The notes: generated by a model from the sequence alone, not told the origin. A stretch of DNA of 64,000 nt from Pseudomonas azerbaijanoccidentalis (GCF_019145495.1 NZ_JAHSTU010000009.1:1-64000); one strand, 5' to 3'; positions 15,554-24,751 are shown, counted from the first letter of the stretch. A program made the numbers and translations.

Positions 15554-16879
15554 ATGAACAAGCACATCGGCACCATCAAGCGTTGGCGCGTGCAGATCTT
15601 CGCGATCACCTGGCTCGCCTACGCCGCTTTCTACTTTACCCGCAAAGCTTTTTCGGTCGCCAAACTCGGTATTGGCGAAGACCCGACGTTCATGCTCGAC
15701 AAAATGGCCATGGCCAACCTCGACGCCATCTACCTGACCGCTTACGCCGTTGGCCAATTCACCTGGGGCATCCTCGCCGACCGCTTTGGCCCGCGGGTCG
15801 TGGTACTCGGTGGACTGGTGATTTCTGCCGCCGCGGCGCTGGTGATGGGCAACTTTGCAACGCTTCCGATTTTCGCTACCTGCATGCTGATACAAGGCCT
15901 GGCGCAGTCCACCGGTTGGTCGGGGCTGTGCAAGAACCTCGGCAGCTTCTTTCCCTCCGAACAACGCGGGCGGGTATTGGGTCTGTGGAGTTCGTGCTAC
16001 GCCTTTGGTGGGCTGGTGGCTTCGCCGTTCGCCGGCTGGTGGGCATACACGCTCGTCGGCAGTTGGCATGCGGCGTTCATTTCCAGTGCGGCGGTGGTTG
16101 GGCTGGTCGCCGTGCTGTTTTTTATTTTCCAACGCAACAAACCTGAAGACGTCGGCTTGCCGGCGGTGGAGCCTGAGCCGGAGCTGACTGCCGAACAGGC
16201 CGACGCGCAAAGCAAAATCAGCATGTGGGAGCCGCTCAAGGAAATCCTGCGCAACCGCACCGTGCTGGTGCTGGGCCTGGCGTACTTCATGCTGAAGCCG
16301 GCGCGCTACGCGATTCTGCTCTGGGGACCGGTTATCGTTTTCGAACAAATGCCGTCGGTGGGCAAGGTGGGTGCGGCGATTATTCCCACGGCGTTTGAAC
16401 TGGCCGGGTTGCTCGGGCCGATCCTGATTGGCCTGGCCTCGGACAAACTGTTCGGCGCCCGGCGCATGCCGGCCTGTGTGATCAGCCTGTTGGCGCTGAC
16501 CGTATCCCTGGCGTTCTTCATGGGCGCCCTGCATACCGGCAGCGTGGCATTGGTGGTGGCGCTGCTGTTCGTCATGGGCCTGACCCTTTACGGGCCGGAC
16601 TCGATGATCAGCGGTGCGGCCGCCATCGACTTCGGCACCGCCAAGGCGGGTGCCACGGCAGCTGGTTTCGTCAACGGCTGTGGCTCGGTCGGGGCGATTC
16701 TCGGCGGCTTGCTGCCGGGCTACTTTGACACCGTGACCGTGTTCATCGTCTTTGCCGGCTGCGCAATGTTCTCGGCACTGGTGTTGATCCCGCACTGGAA
16801 CAGCCGCCCCGGCGGCCTGGGCACGCATTTCGCCTATGTGCCCAACCAGGCGATGACCATCAAACCCCTGCGTACCTGA
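15554..16879 (+). CDS. MFS transporter of the organophosphate:phosphate antiporter (OPA) type
   Basis: 441 residues, about 12 membrane helices. The N-terminus (RWRVQIFAITWLAYAAFYFTRKAFSVAK) matches the GlpT/UhpT-like OPA signature (YxxRxxFxxAxP-type). ILADRFGPRVVVLGG is the loop 2-3 motif, and the region near residue 115 reads QGLAQSTGWSGLCKNLGSFFP. A charged central loop lies near residues 190-220. OPA proteins carry phosphorylated or phosphonate-like solutes across the inner membrane, so uptake of an aminoethylphosphonate is a good guess given phnWX nearby. It lies 70 bp upstream of the flavoenzyme in the same direction. Confidence 0.85.
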   Translation: MNKHIGTIKRWRVQIFAITWLAYAAFYFTRKAFSVAKLGIGEDPTFMLDKMAMANLDAIYLTAYAVGQFTWGILADRFGPRVVVLGGLVISAAAALVMGNFATLPIFATCMLIQGLAQSTGWSGLCKNLGSFFPSEQRGRVLGLWSSCYAFGGLVASPFAGWWAYTLVGSWHAAFISSAAVVGLVAVLFFIFQRNKPEDVGLPAVEPEPELTAEQADAQSKISMWEPLKEILRNRTVLVLGLAYFMLKPARYAILLWGPVIVFEQMPSVGKVGAAIIPTAFELAGLLGPILIGLASDKLFGARRMPACVISLLALTVSLAFFMGALHTGSVALVVALLFVMGLTLYGPDSMISGAAAIDFGTAKAGATAAGFVNGCGSVGAILGGLLPGYFDTVTVFIVFAGCAMFSALVLIPHWNSRPGGLGTHFAYVPNQAMTIKPLRT

Positions 16880-16949
16880 TTCCTGTCCCTCGTCGCCTGC
16901 TGCACCTGCGGCAGGCCGGCGTGTGGGCCACTGACCGGAGATTGACCCC

Positions 16950-18341
16950 ATGAGACCCTATTGGCTGGACCAGGCCTTGAAGGCTGATGCATCCGAAACC
17001 TGTCCGCCACTGGAAGGCGACACCCGCACCGACGTGTGTATCGTCGGCGGTGGTTACACCGGGTTGTGGACCGCGATCATGCTCAAGGAGCAGAACCCGG
17101 AGCTGGATGTGTTGCTGATCGAAGCGGATATCTGCGGTGCCGGGGCCAGTGGACGCAACGGTGGTTGTGCGCTGTCGTGGTCGGCCAAGTACTTCACCCT
17201 TGAGCGACTGTTTGGCGTTGAAGAGGCGGTGCGTCTGGTCAAGGAATCCGAGCGCAGCATCCACGCCATCGGTGCCTTCTGCGAGCAGTACGCGGTGGAC
17301 GCCGATTACCGCCTCGATGGCACCCTCTACACCGCGACCAACCGAGCCCAGGTCGGCTCGACCGATGCGGTGATCGCGGCGCTGGAACGCAACGGCATCA
17401 ACTCGTTTACCCAGCGCCCCGTGGCCGATGTGCAGCGCATGGCCGGTTCCAGCAAACACCTGGAAGGCTGGTTTTCCCCGGCGGCGGCCAGCGTGCAACC
17501 GGGCAAACTGGTGCGTGGGTTGCGCCGGGTGGCTTTGCAACTGGGGGTGAGGATTCATGAAAACACCGCCATGACCGGGCTGGAGGAAGGTAAGCCAGCA
17601 GGCATCGAAACCCGTAACGGCACTGTTCGCGCTGACCGCGTGGTGCTGGCAATGAACGCCTGGATGGCCCGGGCGTTCCCGCAGTTCGAACGTAGCGTGG
17701 CGATTGTTTCCAGTGACATGGCAATCACCGAACCACGGCCCGATTTACTCAATGAGATCGGCCTGACCAGCGGCGTCACGGTGCTCGATTCGCGGATTTT
17801 CGTGCACTACTACCACAACACTCCGGACGGCCGGATCATGCTCGGCAAGGGCGGCAATACCTTCGCTTATGGCGGACGCATGCTGCCGGTGTTCGATCAG
17901 CCTTCGCCTTATGCCGGTTTGTTGCAGAGCAGCCTGGCGGATTTTTTCCCGGCGTTTGCCGACGTCAAGGTCGAGGCAACCTGGAATGGCCCGTCGGATC
18001 GTTCGGTGACCGGGCTGCCGTTTTTCGGGCAGATGAGTGCCAGCGGCAACGTGTTCTACGGTTTTGGTTACTCGGGCAGCGGTGTCGGGCCGTGCCACAT
18101 GGGCGGGCAGATTCTCGCGTCGATGGTCCAGGGGCTCGACAACGCCTGGACCCGTTCGCCATTGGTCAACGGTCCGTTGGGCTTCTTTCCGCCGGAGCCG
18201 ATTCGCTATCTCGGTTCGCTGATGGTGCGCAACGCTATCCGCCGCAAGGAGCGCGCCGAGGACCGCGGCCATCGGCCACGGCACCTCGATGTGCGTCTGG
18301 CGAAGTTCGCGGCCGCCGCTGGCAAAGCCGACAAGGGCTGA
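16950..18341 (+). CDS. FAD-dependent oxidoreductase, DAO family, linked to phosphonate genes
   Basis: 463 residues; GGAG lies 9 nt before the ATG. The dinucleotide-binding motif GGGYTG (residues 33-38) is followed by VLLIEADICGAGASGRNGG, the FAD-binding signature of the glycine/D-amino-acid oxidase (DAO) family; VVLAMNAWMARAFPQ and SGSGVGPCHMGG are conserved too. Such enzymes oxidise secondary or primary amines. In phosphonate clusters DAO-family ancillary enzymes (called PbfD) are reported to deaminate N-methyl-aminoethylphosphonate to phosphonoacetaldehyde, the PhnX substrate. This protein sits in such a cluster with its own transporter, so the same role is plausible but unproven. The C-terminus is rich in basic residues. 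Confidence 0.8.
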   Translation: MRPYWLDQALKADASETCPPLEGDTRTDVCIVGGGYTGLWTAIMLKEQNPELDVLLIEADICGAGASGRNGGCALSWSAKYFTLERLFGVEEAVRLVKESERSIHAIGAFCEQYAVDADYRLDGTLYTATNRAQVGSTDAVIAALERNGINSFTQRPVADVQRMAGSSKHLEGWFSPAAASVQPGKLVRGLRRVALQLGVRIHENTAMTGLEEGKPAGIETRNGTVRADRVVLAMNAWMARAFPQFERSVAIVSSDMAITEPRPDLLNEIGLTSGVTVLDSRIFVHYYHNTPDGRIMLGKGGNTFAYGGRMLPVFDQPSPYAGLLQSSLADFFPAFADVKVEATWNGPSDRSVTGLPFFGQMSASGNVFYGFGYSGSGVGPCHMGGQILASMVQGLDNAWTRSPLVNGPLGFFPPEPIRYLGSLMVRNAIRRKERAEDRGHRPRHLDVRLAKFAAAAGKADKG

Positions 18342-18346
18342 GGTTT

Positions 18347-19777
18347 TTACGGATCAAGGTCTGTGCGATTGACCAGCCAATCGAGCAACAGACGAGTGTC
18401 ACTGCGCGGCGGATGAGGGCGGGCCTTGGAGGGGGATGGACGTTGCCCCACACAGGTGAAAAACACCGGGCGGTCGGGATCGCTGTCAAGGAAACTGACC
18501 AGTCCGTCGCTGCCGGCCAGGGGCAGGCTATTCGAATCGAGCCCGATGTTTGTCGTCAACAGCGCGACCGGTAGCCAGAGCGCGATGCCTGCTTGCGAGT
18601 CACCCTTCGGCCTTGGCCATACATTCACTTGGATTCGCCCTTGCTCATCCTGAACGGCCGGCTCACCGATCGGGCCACCCACCCGGGCAGGCTGGAAACC
18701 GGGGATGCGCGGCCGCTCTTGTTGCAGCGCCGGCCTGAACACCGTTGACCAGGGAATGGCGCTGAATTGATTGTGATAGCGCTGGGGTCGGCCGGGCGAG
18801 TCGTGTTCCAGAATCGAGTCCTGTTGCCCGTGGTGCAGCGCCTGGATCACCAGCCACTGATCGTTGAACCCCGGCAACGGATGTTCGGCTACCTGCACGA
18901 TGCCGGCGCTGCGCACCCCGCAGTGGTTGCTCTGGCCATGGATTTGCACTTGCTGACAGCGCAAACGCTCCAGATGCCGTCGGCCCAGTTGCTCGCGATG
19001 GCGCTGTGCATGGGCAGCGTAGGGCATTGGCACTGCCGCATGCGGTGGCGGGTGATTGGCGGCGCCGTCCTCGGTGTTCGGCGTCCCGCGATTGCGGGTG
19101 TCCACACGCAGGGGCAATGTCAGTGAATCATGGCATTGGAATAACTCAGTGATCACCGGCGATTGAGCGCGCTCGGGCAAGTCGCTGCAGAAGGGCAGCA
19201 ACAGCGGCTCCTGCGGGAAGCTCAAACTGTCATCGGCAAAGACCAGGACATGAGCGTAGAGGCAATGTTCGAAGTGGTAGTGGATGCCTTCTTCCTCGCA
19301 CAGCCGTTGCAGCAGCGCCAGGTCGGTTTCCTCGTACTGAATGCAAAAAGGCCGCTGGGGATAGTGGCCACTGTCGAGTTCGAAACGATAGCTGTCCTCG
19401 GGCAGCCCATGCTCTTGCAACAACTGCCGCAGGATCATCGGCACACTGAGGTGCTGGAAAATCCGTCGCGATCGGCGTCGGTCCAGCGCCTGAAGTGCGG
19501 GCACCAGCACCAGTTTGTAGCCGATCCGCTGTTGGCCGCGATGTTCGTGGCCGACGCTGTGCAGCACGCCATGTATGCACTGTCCCGGGCCGATGCCCAG
19601 CAGCGCCGGTTGTTGCAGCATCCGCTCAAGGGGCATGGCCGGTGCCAGGCCGATGGCCTGGATGTCGAACCGATAGGGTTGATTGAGGGCCTCGCGGCCA
19701 CTGAACTGCACAACCTGCAAACTCAAGTCATCGTCGAGAAGTGTCAGGGTGAAGGGACTTTCCTTGTCGTTGTGCAT
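18347..19777 (-). CDS. VgrG-like type VI secretion spike protein, short form
   Basis: 476 residues from the ATG at 19777; an in-frame GTG at 19825 would add 16 residues. The N-terminus (FTLTLLDDDLSLQVVQFSGREALNQPYRFDIQAIG) and the gp27-like part (CIQYEETDLALLQRLCEEEGIHYHFEH) are clearly VgrG. The following region has only a weak OB-like segment (EPAVQDEQGRIQVNVWP, then IALWLPVALLTTNIG) and the chain stops there. The needle beta-helix, PAAR-binding tip and any effector domain of normal 600-750 residue VgrGs are absent. No other T6SS gene, effector or immunity gene lies beside it. It could be a functional short spike, an adaptor or a decaying orphan. Confidence 0.8.
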   Translation of the reverse strand: MHNDKESPFTLTLLDDDLSLQVVQFSGREALNQPYRFDIQAIGLAPAMPLERMLQQPALLGIGPGQCIHGVLHSVGHEHRGQQRIGYKLVLVPALQALDRRRSRRIFQHLSVPMILRQLLQEHGLPEDSYRFELDSGHYPQRPFCIQYEETDLALLQRLCEEEGIHYHFEHCLYAHVLVFADDSLSFPQEPLLLPFCSDLPERAQSPVITELFQCHDSLTLPLRVDTRNRGTPNTEDGAANHPPPHAAVPMPYAAHAQRHREQLGRRHLERLRCQQVQIHGQSNHCGVRSAGIVQVAEHPLPGFNDQWLVIQALHHGQQDSILEHDSPGRPQRYHNQFSAIPWSTVFRPALQQERPRIPGFQPARVGGPIGEPAVQDEQGRIQVNVWPRPKGDSQAGIALWLPVALLTTNIGLDSNSLPLAGSDGLVSFLDSDPDRPVFFTCVGQRPSPSKARPHPPRSDTRLLLDWLVNRTDLDP

Positions 19778-20002
19778 CGAACGCGCTTCTGCCGAGGAGT
19801 ACGGGCGCAGAGGGTACGAAACCACGGCCCTTTATAGTCATCGCAAACCGAAGTTTCAGAATCGCCCTACAACTGCCGTTGAAGATGTCGATCCATGCCG
19901 ACCCCTGAGAATTTTTGGTCGATTGCCAACTTTAGGCCGTATAAACTTGGCGCCATGCGTCGGCCAATAGATGTCTCGGCGCCATAGACAAGAGAGTGAG
20001 TA

Positions 20003-20707
20003 ATGGGCGCACAGTGGAAGGTTAAACACAAAGAAGCGGCAGCCAACGCCAAGGGCAAGATCTTCGGCAAACTGGTGAAAGAAATCACCATCGCTGCACG
20101 CAACGGTGCCGATACCGCCACCAACGCACACCTGCGTCTGGTGGTTGAACAGGCCAAGAAAGCTTCGATGCCCAAGGAAACCCTGGACCGCGCCATCAAG
20201 AAAGGCGCGGGCCTGTTGGGCGAGACCGTGCAATACCATCGCGTGACGTATGAAGGCTTCGCACCGCATCAGGTGCCGTTGATCGTGGAGTGCGTGACCG
20301 ACAACATCAACCGCACCGTCGCTGAAATCCGTGTCGCTTTCCGCAAGGGCCAGTTGGGCGCTTCCGGTTCGGTGGCCTGGGACTTCAACCACGTGGGCAT
20401 GATCGAAGCCTCGCCGGACACCCCGGACGCCGATCCGGAAATGGCCGCGATCGAAGCCGGCGCCCAGGACTTCGAGCCGGGTGAAGACGGCGCGACCCTG
20501 TTCCTGACCGAGCCGACCGACCTCGACGCGGTCCAGAAAGCCCTGCCAGAGCAAGGCTTCACCGTGCTGTCGGCCAAATTGGGCTACCAGCCGAAGAACC
20601 CGGTCAGCGGCCTGAGCGATGAGCAGATGGCTGAAGTCGAAGCTTTCCTTGAAGGCCTCGATAACCACGATGACGTGCAGGACATGTTTGTCGGGTTGGC
20701 GGGTTAA
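20003..20707 (+). CDS. YebC/PmpR-family transcription or translation factor (YeeN-like paralogue)
   Basis: 234 residues. The start MGAQWKVKHKEAAANAKGKIFGKLVKEITIAARNGADTATNAHLR is the YebC/TACO1 N-terminal domain, then VYEGFAPHQVPLIVECVTDN-type and GSVAWDFNHVGMI in the central domain. The WKVKHKEAAA rather than WANIKHRKAAQ start resembles the YeeN subgroup, distinct from the ruvC-linked yebC. Family members bind DNA or act on the ribosome at polyproline stretches. It stands alone and ends in a hairpin terminator. Confidence 0.9.
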   Translation: MGAQWKVKHKEAAANAKGKIFGKLVKEITIAARNGADTATNAHLRLVVEQAKKASMPKETLDRAIKKGAGLLGETVQYHRVTYEGFAPHQVPLIVECVTDNINRTVAEIRVAFRKGQLGASGSVAWDFNHVGMIEASPDTPDADPEMAAIEAGAQDFEPGEDGATLFLTEPTDLDAVQKALPEQGFTVLSAKLGYQPKNPVSGLSDEQMAEVEAFLEGLDNHDDVQDMFVGLAG

Positions 20708-20712
20708 TCATC

Positions 20713-20756
20713 AAAAGATCGCAGCCTGTATCAGCTGCCGCAGGCTGCGATCTTTT
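20713..20756. terminator. Intrinsic terminator made from the dispersed repeat
   Basis: AAAAGATCGCAGCCTG and CAGGCTGCGATCTTTT form 16-bp arms with a T-run, directly after the YebC-family stop codon and before the convergent LRR-kinase gene ends at 20769. Confidence 0.9.
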
Positions 20757-20768
20757 TTGATAGTGCCG

Positions 20769-22082
20769 TCACAAGCCATTCAATACCTGAACAATCTCAT
20801 CAAACCCCGGCCTTCCCAGCACATCCGGCTGGCAGCAGCGCTGCTGCAAATCTTCCAGCCGCGAACGATCTTCCTCGCTCAACCCCGAATCAATCCGCTC
20901 CAGCAGTTCCCCCAGCAGCACCCCGAACGCTCGTACTTCGAGCCGTTGCAGTGCGCGGCTTTCCAGGTTGTCTTGCGTGGCATGGAAGGACGCTGCGCCA
21001 AAATCCCCCAACAGACAGTCACCGTGTTCGTTCCACAGGATGTTGTGGCCGTACAGATCGCCGTGGGTGATGCCCTGTTGGTGCAGATGCCCGGCCACTG
21101 ACGCGATGCCTCTGGCGATACGCAGGGCGACAGCCGCGCTGAAACGCGTGTCCTCGGCATAGACGTCGCGGCTGCACGACGCCAGGCTCGGCAGCCCGGC
21201 GAGGTTGCGGTAGCTCGGGGCGATCAGTTGCATCACCAGCCCGTCGGTGTGTTGCGGGTGATCGACAATCCGGCCTTCGACGCGGATCAGGTTGGGGTGA
21301 ATGCCGGCGGTGATGCAGGCGTTCATTTCGTGCAGCGGCGAGCCATCGCTGGTCATTTCGCCTTTGTAGAGTTTGACCGCAACCGTAGTGGCAGGCTGGC
21401 CCGGCTTGGTCCATGCCGCGCGATGGATCACCCCGGAAGCGCCTTCGCCCAGTTGTTGTTCCAGTTGCAGTTGCGACCAGGCAATGCTCGCGGTGGCGTC
21501 GAGGGCGGCGGCATCGGCTTCGGTTTCCAGCGGGTTACCGGCGTAGGCCAGCCAGGTCAGGCTCGGCAGGCGCAAAAGCCATTCGGGCAATTCGGTCAAG
21601 CGGTTGGCGGCGATGCGGATCAATTCCAGCCGATGGCAATGACGCAGGCTGTCGGGCAATTGCTGCAACCGGTTACCGGCCAGCATGAGTTTTTGCAGAT
21701 GCGGGCGTTGGCCCAACTCGCTGGGGAGCTCACTGACGCAGTTGTCGGTCAGGATCAGCCAGCGCAACAGCGGCGGCAGCGCCTCTGCCGGGACGTGTTC
21801 GATGCGGTTGGCCTTGAAACCGACCATGCTCAGCGCCGCACATTGGCCCAGGCAAGCGGGCAACTCGGTGAACTGATTATCCGAGCAGAACAACACGCGC
21901 AAACGGGTCAGGCGATGCAGGTCATCCGGCAGGCTGCTCAAGGCATTGTCGCTAAGGTTGAGCACTTCCAGCGAGTCCGCCAGGTCGAAAATTTCCCGGG
22001 GGAATTCTGTCAGGCCGTCGCTGAGGTCAAGGCGGGTGATGCCTGCCAGCGAGCCGGCGCGCAGTTGTGCGAGGGTGTGCAT
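20769..22082 (-). CDS. Leucine-rich-repeat protein fused to a eukaryotic-like protein kinase
   Basis: 437 residues from the ATG at 22082; the frame opens further upstream but that part lacks family features. Residues ~15-185 hold about seven leucine-rich repeats of the LxxLPxxLxxLxxLxxLxLxxN type. The kinase domain follows from ~205: glycine loop LGEGASGV (211-218), K237 in VAVKLYKGE, E252 as alpha-C glutamate, catalytic loop with H340-G341-D342 and N347 (HGDLYGHN), and D360-F361-G362. All key catalytic residues are present, so it should be an active Ser/Thr kinase. The HGD rather than HRD loop marks it as a non-RD kinase. No signal peptide or membrane helix is visible. It lies between convergent YebC-like and co-directional zapE. 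Target unknown. Confidence 0.88.
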   Translation of the reverse strand: MHTLAQLRAGSLAGITRLDLSDGLTEFPREIFDLADSLEVLNLSDNALSSLPDDLHRLTRLRVLFCSDNQFTELPACLGQCAALSMVGFKANRIEHVPAEALPPLLRWLILTDNCVSELPSELGQRPHLQKLMLAGNRLQQLPDSLRHCHRLELIRIAANRLTELPEWLLRLPSLTWLAYAGNPLETEADAAALDATASIAWSQLQLEQQLGEGASGVIHRAAWTKPGQPATTVAVKLYKGEMTSDGSPLHEMNACITAGIHPNLIRVEGRIVDHPQHTDGLVMQLIAPSYRNLAGLPSLASCSRDVYAEDTRFSAAVALRIARGIASVAGHLHQQGITHGDLYGHNILWNEHGDCLLGDFGAASFHATQDNLESRALQRLEVRAFGVLLGELLERIDSGLSEEDRSRLEDLQQRCCQPDVLGRPGFDEIVQVLNGL

Positions 22083-22164
22083 ATTGGGTTTCGCTGTCGA
22101 TCGAATGAATGGGCGGCATGATAGCGGGAAAAATGCGTTGCCTGTTCGACCTGAAACCCTCGGC

Positions 22165-23346
22165 TCAGATCGGCTCCCGCACCTCAACCAACTGCCCCAG
22201 TCGACTGCGCGTGCGCGCCAGGTCAATGGCGTCACCGCCCAGGCTTTCACGCAATGAACGCTGGCCAAGCAGAACCAAATGCTTGTCCTGATCGTACAAA
22301 ACGTCCACCAGATTGATGAAGCGCTGCTGGGCGGCTATCGAGCAGTCGGCCAGGTTAGGCAGTTGGTCGATGATCCAGTGATCGAAACGTCGGCACAGTT
22401 CCAGATAATCCATCACGGCCGTGGGCTGGTCGCACAGATCCGCGAAAGTGAAGCCAACGGCGCGCCCCTCGCAGTAGCGGGCAGGCAGATGGCGAGTGCC
22501 GACGGGCAGGGCAATGGCCGGTGCATCGGTCGCTGGCAGGTTTGCCGCATGGCGCTGCGCGGGCGTCGCGGGCCAGACATATTGGCCTTGGGTGAACAGC
22601 TGCTGCGCGTGGGTTCTGGCCTGGCTGCGATAGTCGTGCGGCCCGCCGACTTCCATGACCTGCATGCGTGCGTTGATCAGGTCGATCACCGGCTTGAATC
22701 GGGCATGGTAAAGCGGGTTCGGCAGCAGCCCTTCTGGCGGGTAGTTGGACGTGACCAGCAGCAGGATGCCGCGGCGAAACAGCGCCTTGAACAGCCGCGT
22801 GATCAACATTGCATCGCCGATGTCATGGACGTGAAACTCGTCGAAACACAGCACGCGGCAGTCGCTCAGCAGTTCATCGAGCGTTGTGGCAAGCGCATCC
22901 GATTGTTCGCGATGGCTGAACATGCCTTGGTGTAGACGGGCAAAAAACTCGTGAAAATGCAGGCGCTGTTTCTGCTCAAGCGGAATCGCCTGGAAAAACC
23001 CGTCGAGCAGCCAGCTCTTGCCACGCCCCACGGCGCCATGCAGATACAGCCCAGGCAGGTTTTTGGCTCCGGCTTCGATTAACGAACGGGCGTGCTGCGC
23101 CATGCAGTCGATCACCCGTTGCTGGCTGTGACTGAGGGTATAGCCCTGGGCGTGGGCCTTGTGATGAAAATAGTCGTGGATGACCCGGTCGCTTGCCGAA
23201 CCGCCGACGGGCGCGGTTGCTGCCTTGCCGAAAAGGCGGCGCAACGACGGCCAGCGCGGTGTGAGTCGCGAGCGGTTGGGCGGTCTAACGGCCACGTTTA
23301 TGTCACCCCATCGTCTTCTGGCAGGCTCCCCGACCTGCGGCGGCAT
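22165..23346 (-). CDS. zapE: AFG1-family ATPase, cell division protein ZapE
   Basis: 393 residues, similar to E. coli ZapE (about 375). Walker A is GAVGRGKSWLLD, Walker B VLCFDEFHVHDIGD, and the sensor region LLVTSNYPPEGLLPNPLYHARFKPVIDL is diagnostic of AFG1/ZapE. The N-terminal ~45 residues are basic and poorly conserved; a later start is possible. In E. coli ZapE binds FtsZ and affects Z-ring dynamics under stress. Here a second-copy role is possible, because Pseudomonas often has more than one AFG1-type gene; this copy ends 82 bp before the LRR-kinase start on the same strand. Confidence 0.88.
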   Translation of the reverse strand: MPPQVGEPARRRWGDINVAVRPPNRSRLTPRWPSLRRLFGKAATAPVGGSASDRVIHDYFHHKAHAQGYTLSHSQQRVIDCMAQHARSLIEAGAKNLPGLYLHGAVGRGKSWLLDGFFQAIPLEQKQRLHFHEFFARLHQGMFSHREQSDALATTLDELLSDCRVLCFDEFHVHDIGDAMLITRLFKALFRRGILLLVTSNYPPEGLLPNPLYHARFKPVIDLINARMQVMEVGGPHDYRSQARTHAQQLFTQGQYVWPATPAQRHAANLPATDAPAIALPVGTRHLPARYCEGRAVGFTFADLCDQPTAVMDYLELCRRFDHWIIDQLPNLADCSIAAQQRFINLVDVLYDQDKHLVLLGQRSLRESLGGDAIDLARTRSRLGQLVEVREPI

Positions 23347-23580
23347 AGTGTAACCAGATGGGTAATTTTGCTTCCAGTTGTGTCGATGAAAAATCGCGGA
23401 CTATTGGACAGAATGTTGCGGTGTGTACAGGTTATGCCGCGCTCCTCTGGGTGCTGGAATGGCTGGTGGCACTATAAAATCACTGGCTTTTGCTGGATCC
23501 AATTTAGGCCCCAACGCTGGCGATTTCCCGGTGCGTTGCTAACCTGACGTTACAAGACACCCCGATAAAGGAATGGGGCC

Positions 23581-24108
23581 GTGAAGGGACGTATGGTGTT
23601 GGCAGTCTTGGGGGTAGGGCTCAATGCAACGGTGTTGGCGGCCGAACTCCAGGTGGAGGTGCGGGTTGACGTGCAACGTGGCTGTCAATTGGTCGGGCAA
23701 CAACGCGGCGCGGGTGTCGAGCAACTGGGCGTGCTGGACTTCGGCAGCACCGCACGGCTGGACAATCCCGCCGGGCCGCTGGGCGCTGCGCTGATGAATG
23801 AGCGTTTGCCAAGGCTCGAATGCAACCCCGACACCCCTTATCAATTACGCGTCGATGGCGGCCTGCACGGTGGCGTCGGCGACGTGCGCTACATGGCGGC
23901 CAGTGCCGAACACGGCAAACCCATTCCCTATCGGCTCTATCAGGACGCGGCGCGACGAATCCCGCTGGCGGTGGACGTGCCGATGAGCGGCCGCGTGCCG
24001 GACAGCGGTTCAGTGGATTTGCCGTTGTATGCCCGCATCGAACCCCTGGCGGAGATTCCCCGGGTCAGTCGTTATTCAGATCTGGTCAAGGTGACGGTCA
24101 GCTGGTAA
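23581..24108 (+). CDS. Spore coat U domain (SCPU) pilin subunit 1, Csu-type
   Basis: 175 residues, GTG start at 23581 with AAGGA upstream. A signal peptide ends near residue 21 (LGVGLNATVLAAE). The mature part has an early Cys (QRGCQLVG), LGVLDFG, a second Cys in RLECNPDTPYQLRVDGG and ends with YSDLVKVTVSW, the SCPU pattern in which the last beta strand is donated between subunits. Exported to the periplasm and assembled by the chaperone at 25856. It opens a seven-gene pilus operon. The start region reads LGVGLNATV rather than a long hydrophobic core, so secretion efficiency may be modest. Confidence 0.85.
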   Translation: MKGRMVLAVLGVGLNATVLAAELQVEVRVDVQRGCQLVGQQRGAGVEQLGVLDFGSTARLDNPAGPLGAALMNERLPRLECNPDTPYQLRVDGGLHGGVGDVRYMAASAEHGKPIPYRLYQDAARRIPLAVDVPMSGRVPDSGSVDLPLYARIEPLAEIPRVSRYSDLVKVTVSW

Positions 24109-24217
24109 GTGCATTGGGCAACAAGCAACCCGGCGGATTCGGGTTGTGCAGGGAAGGGCCGTTGGTGAAGGTGCAACGGCGTTTTATTCAGATCTCGAAG
24201 GAATTGGGACTGGCGTG

Positions 24218-24751
24218 ATGACAAGCAAGCTCTGGAAGGTTTTCGCCGCGGGCACGCTGATGCTTCTGGCCCAGCTCGCGCAAGCGGCGGTCAGCGGGCA
24301 GATTCAGGCGCGACTGACCCTCATTGCCGGTTGCGAAGTGACCAATGGCACCGGACCTGACAGCCCGGTCAGCGATTTCGGTTCGCTGGATTTCGGCCAG
24401 CAAGGCCCCACCTGGAACAACCCGATCAAAGCCAGCCTCAGCGACGACGCTCGCGGCAAGTTGAACGTTGCCTGCAACCCGGCAGTCACCGGGTTCACCG
24501 TCACCATCGATGGCGGCACCCATGGGGACGGCAATACCCGGCGCCTGAGCAACGGCACGCAGACCATTCCCTATCAATTGTTCCTCGATGCCTCCGGCAA
24601 CCGGAGCTACAGCATCGGCCAACAACACAATTTCGCTGTCACCAGCGGGGCGCAGGTACCGATTCCGGTATTCGGCTCGGTGGTGGCGAATACCCGCGCG
24701 GTACCGGCCGGTGTCTATACCGACACCCTGACGGTGACGCTCGACTGGTAA
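24218..24751 (+). CDS. SCPU pilin subunit 2, Csu-type
   Basis: 177 residues from the ATG at 24218 (a GTG one codon earlier is equally possible). Signal peptide VFAAGTLMLLAQLAQAA, then SGQIQARLTLIAGCEVTNG and SDFGSLDFG, the SCPU start, a second conserved Cys (LNVACNPAVTGFTVTIDGG), and the C-terminal VYTDTLTVTLDW beta strand. It is one of four tandem SCPU genes. The high Gly/Ser/Thr content fits the archaic-type Csu pilus rod or its adaptors. Which of the four is the major rod subunit cannot be told by eye. Confidence 0.88.
   Translation: MTSKLWKVFAAGTLMLLAQLAQAAVSGQIQARLTLIAGCEVTNGTGPDSPVSDFGSLDFGQQGPTWNNPIKASLSDDARGKLNVACNPAVTGFTVTIDGGTHGDGNTRRLSNGTQTIPYQLFLDASGNRSYSIGQQHNFAVTSGAQVPIPVFGSVVANTRAVPAGVYTDTLTVTLDW

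Noticed and set aside
15530..16951. Minus-strand open frame of about 470 codons over the OPA transporter
   Set aside because: Low-complexity basic translation, antisense to a well-supported membrane protein.
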